Positions 38,181 to 46,430 of a DNA stretch of 46,430 nt are shown here, piece after piece. The notes under the pieces are model-generated. The model saw only the letters and a program-made list of their open reading frames with translations. It searched no databases and had not been told where the DNA came from. Made by a program: the position numbers and the translations under genes. The stretch lies in assembly GCA_018457135.1 (NCBI GenBank), contig JAGGDU010000033.1, positions 1 through 46,430 on the forward strand, in the 5' to 3' direction. The stretch comes from Trichodesmium erythraeum GBRTRLIN201. Its GTDB lineage: Bacteria > Cyanobacteriota > Cyanobacteriia > Cyanobacteriales > Microcoleaceae. Each line of letters begins with the position of its first letter. Position 1 is the first letter of the stretch.

Positions 38181-38772
38181 TTAGCATAAAATTAATAAAA
38201 TGTCAAATTCTTGCTATTAGTTTGTTGCAAAAACTGATTACTAGGGAATATTTAAAAGGCTCTCAATATAATCTTTGATGTGGGACTTATTGGCTAAAAA
38301 AATAGCTAAAGCGCTATTTATAATAAGCCTTTGATGGTTAATGATCAAGGAGATTAAAATTCAACCCATGAAAGATTCTTATTTCCTTAGTCGTAAAATT
38401 CTACTACCTCGTTGTTGGATAGAAAGTATATTCCACAAAGTAATGAATGAACATCAAAGCTGTGAAACTGCTATAAACGGGGTCAAAGCTTTAACTACTA
38501 GATAAGTGAGGCCCCTAGCAGAGGCTGACAAGTGGATTAATAGGAAGGTAATTAAACTCTTGTAATTTATAATTCATTCCCAAGATAGCTGGGTCATGTA
38601 GGTTAAAACACAGAGGGTTAATGGATAATAATATATTATTATTAGAGCTATAATCAATAATTATGCTAAACTCTCCGGGAGAGTTTATCCCACGCTCATT
38701 AGTTATAACAAAGGAGGAAGGGAATGAGGAAACTTCTATTTGACTCCTAAGCATTATAGGTAAAGAACAAAG
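38181..38772. other. gene-free stretch upstream of putative intron
   Basis: No gene. Contains a perfect 9-bp inverted repeat around a single base (AAACTCTCCGGGAGAGTTT, 38668-38686). The sequence otherwise shows nothing recognisable. A minus-strand open frame of 79 codons (38515-38754) overlaps the inverted repeat and was not accepted. Confidence 0.45.
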
Positions 38773-39483
38773 GTGTGTAATTCTTGGTCAGTCTACCTAT
38801 AGAGGCATAGATTTTAGGCAGAGTATGATTGGGTAAAAAGCCATCGCGGAGATATGACCACTCTTAGATGTAGTGTAACCTAACTATTAGCGATGAAAAA
38901 GGCTAGAAATTTTGAGAGAAGACTGAGTAACTCATAGTCCCTTTGAAGTGTGGTATGAGATACAAAGGGTTTGCTGAAATAAATCAGTGTCAATCTAAAT
39001 CTCAAGTGGAAGGATGTAGATTTTTAACAGGCCCTTGAATAATGTATTTAAGTTGTAAAAGTTAATTTACAAATTATCCAGAGGTGGTGAAGTTCACTTC
39101 GGGGTGTAAATACTAAAGACTAATGACTGGACTTATTGGAGTAACACAACCAAGAAATATCTAGTCGTAAGGAAAGAAGTTACAATGAGCTTTGAAACGG
39201 TAAAAGAATAAATTTGTATCTTGTGGACTAAAATTTAGGTCAACGGTATAAATTGAATTTAACTACATCCTTCCCTGGTCTAAAGGCGGTAACAGCACAT
39301 AAAAAAACAAATAATTGTTACATTAACATTGCCACGAGTCCAAAACTGTCAATGACTTAAAAGTAGTTAAAGATGTACCTTTTAATTGGGACGTATGGGA
39401 GAGGATCTCAGAAGGAGATGAAAATCTCACGTCCGGTTATGAATACGAGTCTGGTAGGGTAACTTACCTGACGAAGGTTTAAC
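38773..39483 (+). ncRNA. putative ORF-less group II intron
   Basis: The 3' part has a domain V-like hairpin at 39388-39437: GGGACGTATGG pairs toward ACGTCCGGTT around GGAGATGAAAATCTC with a GAAA loop. An extra small hairpin, GAGAGGATCTC, sits in the 5' arm. A domain VI-like hairpin follows (GTCTGGTAGGGTAACTTACC then TGAC, 39449-39472). A GTGTG start (38773), matching the group II 5' consensus, and an AAC end near 39483 would give about 711 nt. Long-range pairings in the 5' half support a folded RNA: AGCCATCGC (38839) with GCGATG and GGCT (38890-38904), and CCCTTTG (38939) with CAAAGGG (38963). No reverse transcriptase gene lies inside. Boundaries are tentative, and no interrupted host gene is seen. 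Confidence 0.55.
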
Positions 39484-39744
39484 TGACTGAGAGATTAATG
39501 GTAGTTCAATAATTATGGTTTTCTATGGAATTTTCCGCAAACGATGCCATAATTATTGACAAATAAGCAAAAGTTATAAAATTACTAACTAACCCTAAGT
39601 AAATTTCAGTCTACCTGTATTTGGGATTCAGTCTGAAAAAGTGTGTAATTAATTTTGTGTATCTGCTTATTAATAGTGAGAATGTAAAATCAACCATATA
39701 TATTTTTTGTTATTCAGTGCAATAGTTGAAAAATCAATCGCCAG
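39484..39744. other. spacer upstream of histidine kinase gene
   Basis: Contains the diverged copy of the 71-bp repeat unit at 39636-39675. The kinase promoter should lie here but could not be assigned. Confidence 0.45.
39636..39675. repeat. diverged partial copy of the 71-bp repeat
   Basis: GTGTGTAATTAATTTTGTGT followed by ATCTGCTTATTAATA aligns with the core of the tandem repeat at 47-250 over about 40 bp with a few changes, in the same orientation. It lies about 70 bp upstream of the kinase start. Confidence 0.7.
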
Positions 39745-41814
39745 ATGACCATTCCTAAATCCGTATTGGCAGAACTGGTGCTAGAGGTTCCGCAGATAAA
39801 ACCACAAATTTACTTTAAGTCATCCCTGACTGCTCTCTCTCATGCAATGGAAGACCAGGTTTTAGCAAGCTCCGATCAACCTCTGGTAATAGCGACCTTC
39901 CAGAAAGAAAGTTTTTATCGTCAGGAGGCTCACCGTTATCGACGAATAGGAAACCTAACATCCCAAGTATATGTACTAGCTGCACCAGAAACGGAGTTTA
40001 AACATTCTTCTGAGTATCACGAAACGGTGGCTTTTAATAGTAAAGATGCTTTAAGTAGAGAATGGAATTTATTGGTGCTTGGTCAAGGATATTCAAGTTG
40101 TTTGATTTCTAATGAGTGTGATAATTCTGGCCTAGCTAAGAAAATATCTCAGTTCAATGGAATTGATCAAATACGTAGGTTTGAAGGTATCTGGACTTTT
40201 GAGCGTCAGGTATGTCTCGAATCTGCAATTTTATTACTGACTCGAATTCTTAACTATAGACCAGAGTTAAAGGAAAAAGTTCAAAGAGCTACAGAAGTTT
40301 ATGGTATCAATTTGGATTTAAGGAAGGGAAAAAAATCTGTTAAGAGTAAGTCTAGCTATAGTTGTACTAATTTTCAGAAAGCCTCAGAAGTAATCGAAAA
40401 TAATAACTTTAATTATCCTTTTGCCCAACGTTTAGTGACTTATTTGCAAGCAAGTCAGTATAAGTTGATTAAAGCTTATCGCTCAATTGCGGCTCAGGAA
40501 AAAAAACAACGCTTGATTAATATTATTTCTTCTGCTATTAGGCGATCGCTAGATCCTGATGAGATTATCAAAGTGGCAGTGGAAGAGCTGGGAAAAGCAC
40601 TTTTAGCCAGCCGCTGTTTGATCTACCAGTGTAGGCCTACGGATAAAATAGCAATTATTACTTACGAGTATTTGGGCCGATCAGTAAAATCTTTGCTGAA
40701 TCAGGTATGGCCTTTAAAGGATAATTATTTGTTTGAGGAAGCTATTCAAACTCAAGGGCGAGTTTATATAGAAGATACAAGCTTGCTACCTGAGTCTTTA
40801 GTGCCACAAACATCAGAAACTGCTAAATCTGAGGGTAAAAATTATCTAGAAAACTTAATATCTCAATGGGAGATTTCGAGTTGGTTGATGATACCCCTAC
40901 TGTACCAAGGACGAGTATTAGGTATGGTGGAACTACATAATTGTGGATCATGTGACCATAACTGGTCTGAAGAACAAATAGATTTAGTAGAAGCAATCGC
41001 TACTCAGTTAAGTATGACTTTAATTCATACAGAAACTTATGCTCATCTAGAAGAATTAAATCAACAATTAGAGGCTCTTGACCGGACTCGCAGTAATTTA
41101 ATTGCTATTACTGGCCATGAGCTACGAACTCCTCTGTCAACTATCCAAGTTTGCCTGGAAAGTTTGAGTCAAGAACCAGATATGCCTGAAGAGTTACGTC
41201 AGGTAATGCTAGAAACTGCATTGGGAGATGCAAATAGAATGCGAAATCTTATACAAGATTTCTTAACATTGTCTCACTTAGAAAGTGGTAGAGCTCAATG
41301 GAATATAGAATATCTACCTCTACTAGAATGTGTTGATTTAGCTTTAAGTAGTGTTCGTGGTCACAACTTAGAGAAGGAGTTACCGAATATTACTACCCAG
41401 GTATCGGCAGAACTACCTTTGGTATTGGCCGATGGAGAATGGCTAGTAGAAGTTTTGTCAAAACTATTGGACAATGCTTGTAAGTTTACTCAGGCTGCAG
41501 GAAGAGTAATAATTACAGCTACTTCCAATAGTGAAAATATGTTGGAGGTGACGATTTCTGATACTGGCCGTGGGATTGAAACTGATAGGTTAGAGGCTGT
41601 ATTTGATCGTTTCTATCAAGAGGAAGGTGCTTTACGTCGTAGTGTTGGTGGTACTGGTTTGGGTTTAGCTATTTGTCGTCAGATTATTAGTCGTTTAGGA
41701 GGAAAAATTTGGGCTGAGTCGGCGGGTAAAGATCAGGGCAGTCAGTTTCATTTTACTATTCCAATTGTTGATCATACTCAGAAGCAAAAAGAAAGACAAA
41801 AGGAACTTAATTAA
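39745..41814 (+). CDS. DICT-GAF sensor histidine kinase
   Basis: The 689-residue kinase begins with a DICT-type sensory domain (about 10-180: LVIATFQKESFYRQEAHRYR, then SQVYVLAAPETEF). A linker and a GAF domain follow (about 250-430, with SSWLMIPLLYQGRVLGMVEL). HisKA has ITGHELRTPLSTIQ, phosphoacceptor H458, and HATPase has the N-box LLDNACKFTQ, G1 DTGRGIE and G2 GGTGLGLAIC. No membrane segment is seen, so it is probably a soluble cytoplasmic sensor. DICT domains occur widely in cyanobacterial kinases and diguanylate cyclases. No response regulator is adjacent, so it is an orphan whose partner is elsewhere. All catalytic boxes are intact. Confidence 0.92.
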   Translation: MTIPKSVLAELVLEVPQIKPQIYFKSSLTALSHAMEDQVLASSDQPLVIATFQKESFYRQEAHRYRRIGNLTSQVYVLAAPETEFKHSSEYHETVAFNSKDALSREWNLLVLGQGYSSCLISNECDNSGLAKKISQFNGIDQIRRFEGIWTFERQVCLESAILLLTRILNYRPELKEKVQRATEVYGINLDLRKGKKSVKSKSSYSCTNFQKASEVIENNNFNYPFAQRLVTYLQASQYKLIKAYRSIAAQEKKQRLINIISSAIRRSLDPDEIIKVAVEELGKALLASRCLIYQCRPTDKIAIITYEYLGRSVKSLLNQVWPLKDNYLFEEAIQTQGRVYIEDTSLLPESLVPQTSETAKSEGKNYLENLISQWEISSWLMIPLLYQGRVLGMVELHNCGSCDHNWSEEQIDLVEAIATQLSMTLIHTETYAHLEELNQQLEALDRTRSNLIAITGHELRTPLSTIQVCLESLSQEPDMPEELRQVMLETALGDANRMRNLIQDFLTLSHLESGRAQWNIEYLPLLECVDLALSSVRGHNLEKELPNITTQVSAELPLVLADGEWLVEVLSKLLDNACKFTQAAGRVIITATSNSENMLEVTISDTGRGIETDRLEAVFDRFYQEEGALRRSVGGTGLGLAICRQIISRLGGKIWAESAGKDQGSQFHFTIPIVDHTQKQKERQKELN

Positions 41815-42266
41815 GTTGACATAGCAGTCAAATTAAAGAGAATTGAATAGTTAAATAAAAATTTACTATACCTCTTTAAAATTACAGGTCTATAGGAATA
41901 TTGTCTGAGTATGAGTAATGAGCGAAAGTATGAGAATGATTAGCCTGAGCTTCCTGATAATTTTTTTTGCCTGGGTCTTAGATAAGTTACAGACTGCAGT
42001 CAGTTGTATATTCCTGAAACACGGAAGCTAGCTCCAAAACTTATGCAATTACGCTTATGTAAGTTTAGGTAGGTTTAGTAGAACAGCTTATTACTAAATG
42101 CTGAAATTCAGTCATAGATTATTTGTGATTTCTGAGTTCTGACTTGTGCCTCAGGGTGTTGTGTGGCCATACTTTCAATCATCCTTTTGTAACAGAACCT
42201 TACAATTGTTTTAACTTGAGTAATCCTGGTGATAGGATTCAATCAAAAGGTTCATATAAGAAATCT
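41815..42266. other. psaD upstream region
   Basis: No gene. This 452-bp stretch should carry the psaD promoter and leader. A TTG-initiated frame continues upstream of psaD to 42144 but has no resemblance to PsaD, so it was treated as leader. No HLR1-type light-response repeat was clearly identified. Confidence 0.5.
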
Positions 42267-42695
42267 ATGGCAGACGAACTAATAGGCAAACCTCCAATTT
42301 TTGGTGGCAGCACTGGTGGCTTGCTCACCAAGGCGGAAGTTGAAGAAAAGTACGCTATTACCTGGACTAGCTCTAAAGAACAGGTTTTTGAAATGCCTAC
42401 AGGCGGGGCAGCTATTATGAATCAAGGTGAAAACCTACTCTATTTAGCCCGCAAAGAGCAATGCTTGGCCCTCGGTACTCAATTACGGACTAAATTTAAG
42501 CCCAAAATTGATAACTTCAAAATCTATCGGGTTTTCCCCGATGGTTCTAATGAATATCTACATCCGAAAGATGGTGTCTTTCCTGAGAAGGTTAATGAAG
42601 GCCGTCCCTATGCAGGAAAGATTAATCGTAATATTGGAAGTAATCCAGAACCTGCTACCCTTAAGTTTTCTGGTAAAAACCCCTATGACGAATAG
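42267..42695 (+). CDS. psaD: photosystem I subunit II (PsaD)
   Basis: PsaD is a stromal/cytoplasmic-side subunit of photosystem I that docks ferredoxin and stabilises PsaC. Starting at ATG 42267 gives 142 residues beginning [20 protein letters not shown], the normal length. It shows [20 protein letters not shown], the GGAAIM and [19 protein letters not shown] segments, [10 protein letters not shown] with the [10 protein letters not shown] loop, and the end [18 protein letters not shown] longer in-frame start at 42144 adds unrelated residues and was rejected. A strong terminator follows, and trpE lies downstream on the same strand, an order I also recall from Synechocystis. Confidence 0.97.
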   Translation: MADELIGKPPIFGGSTGGLLTKAEVEEKYAITWTSSKEQVFEMPTGGAAIMNQGENLLYLARKEQCLALGTQLRTKFKPKIDNFKIYRVFPDGSNEYLHPKDGVFPEKVNEGRPYAGKINRNIGSNPEPATLKFSGKNPYDE

Positions 42696-42796
42696 GCTCG
42701 GATCTATCATTTAGGTATGGAATAGAATTAGCCCTAAATAATATAGGCATTTAAGGCTATAAATATTCTTTGCATTTTTATTTCTTTATTATTAAT

Positions 42797-42843
42797 ACCT
42801 CGGCTTTTAGATATTTTATGTAAAGCTGAGGTTTTAATTTTTC
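42797..42843 (+). terminator. rho-independent terminator after psaD
   Basis: ACCTCGGCTTT (42797-42807) pairs with AAAGCTGAGGT (42822-42832) through 11 pairs including one G-U, with a 14-nt loop, followed by TTTTAATTTTT. It lies about 100 bp after the psaD stop and separates psaD from trpE. Confidence 0.85.
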
Positions 42844-43087
42844 TGGGTTTTCTGTTTATTTAAGAGAGATTTAAAGTGACAAAAACTTATGGTTAAGCTG
42901 ATGGTAGTGTAGTTGCTATGGAAAAGTCTTTATCTGTAAATGCTTTCAGTTTTTTTCTTTAACATATTATTTGTTAAAAAGCAATATTAATTGGTATTCT
43001 AATATAGCGAGACTATGACAAATCCCAACATTAAAATAAAATAGTTATAATTTTTTAATCTAATACCAATTTCAAAATTTTTGAAAT
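42844..43087. other. trpE upstream region
   Basis: Spacer between the psaD terminator and trpE. No trp leader peptide or attenuator was recognised. Confidence 0.4.
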
Positions 43088-44623
43088 ATGATTTTTCCAG
43101 ACTTCTCTGAATTTTCCCGACTAGCAAAACAAGGTAACTTTGTCCCTGTCTACCAAGAATGGATAGCAGACCTTGATACTCCTGTTTCTTCTTGGTATCG
43201 GGTGTGTAAGGATCAACCCTACAGTTTTTTACTAGAATCAGTTGAAGGTGGGGAAAAAATCGGACGTTATAGTTTTCTAGGTTGTGATCCATTGTGGATC
43301 TTAGAAGCTAGGGGCGATCATACTACCCAAACTTATCGGGATGGCAAAGTTAAAACTTTTGAGGGGAATCCCTTTGATGTTCTAAATAACTGTCTCCAAG
43401 ACTATAAACCTGTAAAGTTACCTCAATTGCCTTCTGGTATTGGGGGGTTATTTGGTTTCTGGGGTTATGAGTTAATTCGGTGGATCGAACCTCGTGTTGG
43501 GGTTTATCCTGCTACTGAAAATGATTTGCCTGATGGTTTGTGGATGCAGGTGGATAATTTGTTGGTTTTTGACCAGGTAAAGCGGAAGATTTTGGCGATC
43601 GCTTACGCGGATATACGTTCTCCAGAGGCAAACTTAGAATTAGCTTATCAACAAACTTGCGATCGCGTTTCTGAGTTAGTAGATAAATTACGATCTCCCC
43701 TATCACGACAAAATACTTTACTAGAATGGCAACCGCCTGAAGGAAAAGACAAAGAATTTACAGATATACATACCAGCAACACACCCCGTGCAAAATTTTG
43801 TGCTAATGTGGAAAAAGCGAAAGAATACATCAAAGCAGGAGATATTTTTCAGGTAGTTATTTCCCAACAACTTTCTACCGAATATACAGGAGAACCTTTT
43901 GCTTTGTATCGTTCCCTGCGACTAATAAACCCTTCCCCATATATGGCTTATTTTAATTTTGGTAATTGGCAAGTTATTGGTTCAAGTCCAGAAGTTATGG
44001 TGAAAGCGGAAAAAACCCCTGATGGCAAACGCCTTGCAACTGTTAGACCTATTGCTGGTACTCGTCGTCGTGGTAAAACTTACGCAGAAGATAATGCTTT
44101 AGCTGAGGAGTTGTTGCAAGATCCGAAGGAAAGAGCAGAACATATTATGTTAGTTGATCTAGGTCGGAATGATTTGGGGCGGGTTTGTCAAGTGGGAACA
44201 GTAAAGGTTGATCAGTTAATGGTAATTGAACGTTATTCTCATGTGATGCATATTGTGAGTAATGTAGTGGGAGAATTGGCAGATGATCGAACTGCTTGGG
44301 ATTTATTGAAAGCTTGTTTTCCTGCGGGAACTGTGAGTGGTGCGCCGAAAATTCGAGCGATGGAAATAATTAATGAATTGGAACCTTGTCGGCGGGGTGT
44401 TTATTCTGGAGTTTATGGCTATTATGATTTTGAGGGTCAGTTGAATAGTGCTATTACTATTAGAACTATGGTTGTGAGGCCGAAAAATAATGGAACGCAC
44501 ACTGTAACTGTGCAAGCGGGAGCTGGTTTAGTTGCAGATTCTGTAGCGGAAACAGAGTACGAAGAAACTATTAATAAAGCTAGAGGTTTGTTAGAGGCAA
44601 TTAGGTGTTTGAATAGTAATTAA
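43088..44623 (+). CDS. trpE: anthranilate synthase component I
   Basis: TrpE makes anthranilate from chorismate, with glutamine-derived ammonia from TrpG, the first step of tryptophan synthesis. The 511-residue protein has the N-terminal FLLESVEGGEKIGRYSFLG, containing the LLES tryptophan feedback site. The C-terminal chorismate-binding core shows FQVVISQQL, RPIAGTRRRGKTYAEDNALA, ERAEHIMLVDLGRNDLGRV, CFPAGTVSGAPKIRAMEII and the catalytic GAGLVADS. There is no fused TrpG domain, so the glutaminase must be encoded elsewhere. Length is typical. ATG at 43088 is the natural start. Confidence 0.96.
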   Translation: MIFPDFSEFSRLAKQGNFVPVYQEWIADLDTPVSSWYRVCKDQPYSFLLESVEGGEKIGRYSFLGCDPLWILEARGDHTTQTYRDGKVKTFEGNPFDVLNNCLQDYKPVKLPQLPSGIGGLFGFWGYELIRWIEPRVGVYPATENDLPDGLWMQVDNLLVFDQVKRKILAIAYADIRSPEANLELAYQQTCDRVSELVDKLRSPLSRQNTLLEWQPPEGKDKEFTDIHTSNTPRAKFCANVEKAKEYIKAGDIFQVVISQQLSTEYTGEPFALYRSLRLINPSPYMAYFNFGNWQVIGSSPEVMVKAEKTPDGKRLATVRPIAGTRRRGKTYAEDNALAEELLQDPKERAEHIMLVDLGRNDLGRVCQVGTVKVDQLMVIERYSHVMHIVSNVVGELADDRTAWDLLKACFPAGTVSGAPKIRAMEIINELEPCRRGVYSGVYGYYDFEGQLNSAITIRTMVVRPKNNGTHTVTVQAGAGLVADSVAETEYEETINKARGLLEAIRCLNSN

Positions 44624-44654
44624 ATAATTAGTTTTTGTTGATAAAGTTGGTAAG

Positions 44655-44761
44655 ATTAAATTTATTGATATTTTTCCTAAACTGTAATTTTTGGAATTAT
44701 CAAAAGAATTAAATTTAGTGATATTTTTCCTAAACTGTAATTTTTTGAATTATCAAAAGAA
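44655..44761. repeat. 53-bp tandem duplication before Rieske gene
   Basis: GATATTTTTCCTAAACTGTA begins at 44667 and at 44720. The two copies of about 53 bp, each ending GAATTATCAAAAGAA, differ at only a few positions. The second copy ends 6 bp before the Rieske ATG (44768), so the duplication doubles any promoter or leader element there. Confidence 0.9.
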
Positions 44762-44767
44762 ATAAAA

Positions 44768-46099
44768 ATGCAAACCGAGTTTAACTTTTTTCAGCATTGG
44801 TATCCCCTTTCTCCTGTTGAAGACCTTGACCCAGAAATTCCTGTTTCTATAACTTTGTTGGGAATGGGTTTAGTAATTTGGAAGCCAAGATATTCTCAGA
44901 ATTACCAGGTATTTTTAGATGTTTGTCCTCATCGTCTCGCACCTTTAAGCGAGGGTCGTGTGGATGAAAAAACTGGGAATTTAATGTGTAGTTATCATGG
45001 TTGGCAATTTAATTCTGAAGGTATCTGTACTGATATTCCCCAAGCTGAAAATCAGGAAATTATAGAAAAAAATCGGCAAAATTTCTGTGTAACTTCGTTG
45101 CCAGTACGTCAAGAAAATGATTTACTATGGGTTTGGCCTGATAGGAAAACAGCAGACTTAGCTGCTAGTACACCCCTACCATTATCACCACAAATAGATG
45201 CTGAGAAAGGTTTTGTGTGGTCTTCTTATGTTCGCGATCTAGAATATGATTGGGAAACTCTAGTAGAAAATGTCGCAGATCCGAGTCATGTTCCTTTTTC
45301 TCATCACGGAGTACAAGGTAATAGAAACAAAGCTAGACCAATAGTTATGGAGATTTTACAATCAACGATCAATGTAATTAAAGTTTCTATTTCGAGAGGT
45401 TTACCTACAATAATTACTTTTGAACCACCTTGTCGTTTAGAATATGAAATTAGTATTGGTAAGGATGGCAAAAAAATAGGACTAGTTACTTATTGTTTGC
45501 CAGTATCTCCTGGAAAATCTAGAATTGTGGCTCAATTTCCTAGGAACTTTGCGAAAATAATTCATCGGTTGACACCCCGTTGGTGGGACCACATTCAAAA
45601 TCGCAATTTGGTTCTTGATGGAGATATGGTTTTACTAAATCAGCAAGAGTATTTACTGCAGCAAAAACAATCAAGTAAAAGTTGGAAAACAGCTTATCAA
45701 TTACCTACAAGTGCAGACCGTTTAGTAATTGAGTTTAGAAATTGGTTTGATAAATATTCTCATGGTCAATTACCTTGGAGTGAAGTTGGAGTTAGTGATT
45801 CAAATAATTCTTTAGTAAATAATAATCATGGCTCACTATTAAATCGTTATCAACAACATACTCAGCATTGTAGTAGTTGTCGGCAGGCATTAAAAAATCT
45901 AAAAAGGTTACAAATTTTCCTGATAACTTATTTCGTAGTTACTGTTTCTGGAGTTGCTATATTGCCTGATAATTTACGGATTAAAATAGGTTTACCTTTA
46001 ATAATTACAGCAGTTTTAGGAATGGGAATTTATGCTGGATTGCAATTTTGGTTGATTCCTCAATTTTACTTTGTTGATTATATCCATGCTCGAAAATGA
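44768..46099 (+). CDS. Rieske oxygenase, pheophorbide a oxygenase/Tic55-like
   Basis: The 443-residue protein has an N-terminal Rieske [2Fe-2S] centre with ligands C53-x-H55 (CPHRLAP) and C74-x2-H77 (CSYHGW). The mononuclear iron site is NVADPSHVPFSHHG (His near 183 and 188). A later HCSSCRQAL (C-x2-C) motif is followed by two hydrophobic C-terminal helices (about 378-425). This is the layout of the pheophorbide a oxygenase / Tic55 / PTC52 group, membrane-anchored oxygenases acting on chlorophyll-type or other aromatic substrates. The exact substrate in cyanobacteria is not settled. A 53-bp duplication precedes the start, and its 3' coding end is repeated downstream. Confidence 0.9.
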   Translation: MQTEFNFFQHWYPLSPVEDLDPEIPVSITLLGMGLVIWKPRYSQNYQVFLDVCPHRLAPLSEGRVDEKTGNLMCSYHGWQFNSEGICTDIPQAENQEIIEKNRQNFCVTSLPVRQENDLLWVWPDRKTADLAASTPLPLSPQIDAEKGFVWSSYVRDLEYDWETLVENVADPSHVPFSHHGVQGNRNKARPIVMEILQSTINVIKVSISRGLPTIITFEPPCRLEYEISIGKDGKKIGLVTYCLPVSPGKSRIVAQFPRNFAKIIHRLTPRWWDHIQNRNLVLDGDMVLLNQQEYLLQQKQSSKSWKTAYQLPTSADRLVIEFRNWFDKYSHGQLPWSEVGVSDSNNSLVNNNHGSLLNRYQQHTQHCSSCRQALKNLKRLQIFLITYFVVTVSGVAILPDNLRIKIGLPLIITAVLGMGIYAGLQFWLIPQFYFVDYIHARK

Positions 46100-46430
46100 A
46101 TGAGTTAGAAATTATCTGATTTATGAAAAAAAATTAGCATTTTGTCAAGATATAATTTGCGGATTAAAATAGATTAAATTTTAATAATTATAGCAGTTTT
46201 AAAGATTGGGATTTATGTGGGATTAAAATTGTGTTTAATTCCTCAAATTTTACTTTGTTGATTATATCTATGCTTGAAAATGAATGAGTTATAAATCAGA
46301 TAATTTATGAAAAAAAATTAGCATTTTGTCAAGATATAATTTACGGATTAAAATAGATTAAATTTTAATAATTACAGCAGTTTTAAAGATTGGGATTTAT
46401 GTGGGATTAAAATTGTGTTTAATTCCTCAA
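45968..46430. repeat. about 184-bp tandem repeat derived from the Rieske gene 3' end
   Basis: The unit includes the last coding bases plus the 3' flank. CGGATTAAAATAG occurs at 45977, 46161 and 46344; AATTTTACTTTGTTGATTAT follows CCTCA in the gene and again from 46241. GAAAATGAATGAGTTA, spanning the stop, is repeated. Copy 1 is the functional gene end; copies 2 and 3 are frame-broken (an early TAG after ATTAAAA). The third copy runs off the window at 46430. Confidence 0.9.

Noticed and set aside
38515-38754. 79-codon minus-strand open frame
   Set aside because: Overlaps a perfect inverted repeat and has no conserved motif or start signal.
42144-42266. 41-codon upstream extension of psaD from a TTG codon
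   Set aside because: PsaD proteins start at the MADELIG-like sequence and are about 140 residues; the extension is unrelated leader.

Overview
The window reads as chromosome from a low-GC filamentous, probably nitrogen-fixing cyanobacterium; Trichodesmium or a close relative is my best guess. The cyanobacterial call rests on psaD (photosystem I) next to trpE, a pheophorbide-oxygenase-like Rieske protein, the cyanobacteria-only pair DUF2605/DUF2973, a DICT-domain histidine kinase, ftsQ-ftsZ, and many HIP1 octamers (GCGATCGC, e.g. near 3773, 10290, 15421, 18951, 29756, 33371, 40541, 43597). A nitrogenase-associated ArsC-like protein hints at diazotrophy. The 26 intact genes I accept cover only about 61% of the window. 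The rest is AT-rich DNA with decayed insertion sequences, short tandem duplications and one structured RNA that looks like a group II intron. Genus assignment is inference.

Layout. 1-3600: a 71-bp tandem repeat, a small dndE gene (DNA phosphorothioation), then badly decayed IS1- and IS701-family transposase genes. 3611-6802 (minus): thiD, ftsZ, ftsQ. 7321-8236: an IS630 element whose ends are intact but whose transposase is broken. 8752-15822: a two-gene block of P-loop NTPases, a 455-residue AAA-like ATPase and a giant TPR / nSTAND / transmembrane / 14xWD40 protein; a second IS630 remnant follows at about 16 kb. 17201-22591: rsmG, the ArsC-like protein and two pentapeptide-repeat proteins, separated by long gene-poor stretches. 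23073-27267 (minus): a geranylgeranyl-reductase-family oxidoreductase, frr and pyrH (overlapping), and an agmatinase-family gene. 27517-28398: an alpha/beta hydrolase. 29357-33988 (minus): an ABC exporter and two glycosyltransferases, probably an envelope or exopolysaccharide group. 34281-38180: a small conserved gene, gloB, an IS630 remnant and the DUF2605/DUF2973 pair. 38773-39483: the putative ORF-less group II intron. 39745-46430: the DICT/GAF histidine kinase, psaD with a clear terminator, trpE, and the Rieske oxygenase, whose 3' end is repeated in tandem to the window edge.

How the genes work together. Most are housekeeping: cell division (ftsQ, ftsZ), translation (frr, rsmG), nucleotide, cofactor and amino-acid synthesis (pyrH, thiD, trpE), photosynthesis (psaD) and detoxification (gloB). 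The accessory parts are the dndE fragment of a DNA-modification system, the NTPase/WD40 pair between IS630 copies, and the exporter plus glycosyltransferases. The strongest leads are the STAND/WD40 pair, the group II intron, the HisKA-like tail on the ABC exporter, and the duplicated 3' end of the Rieske gene. I saw no tRNA or rRNA gene and no CRISPR array, but I could not run a covariance-model search.
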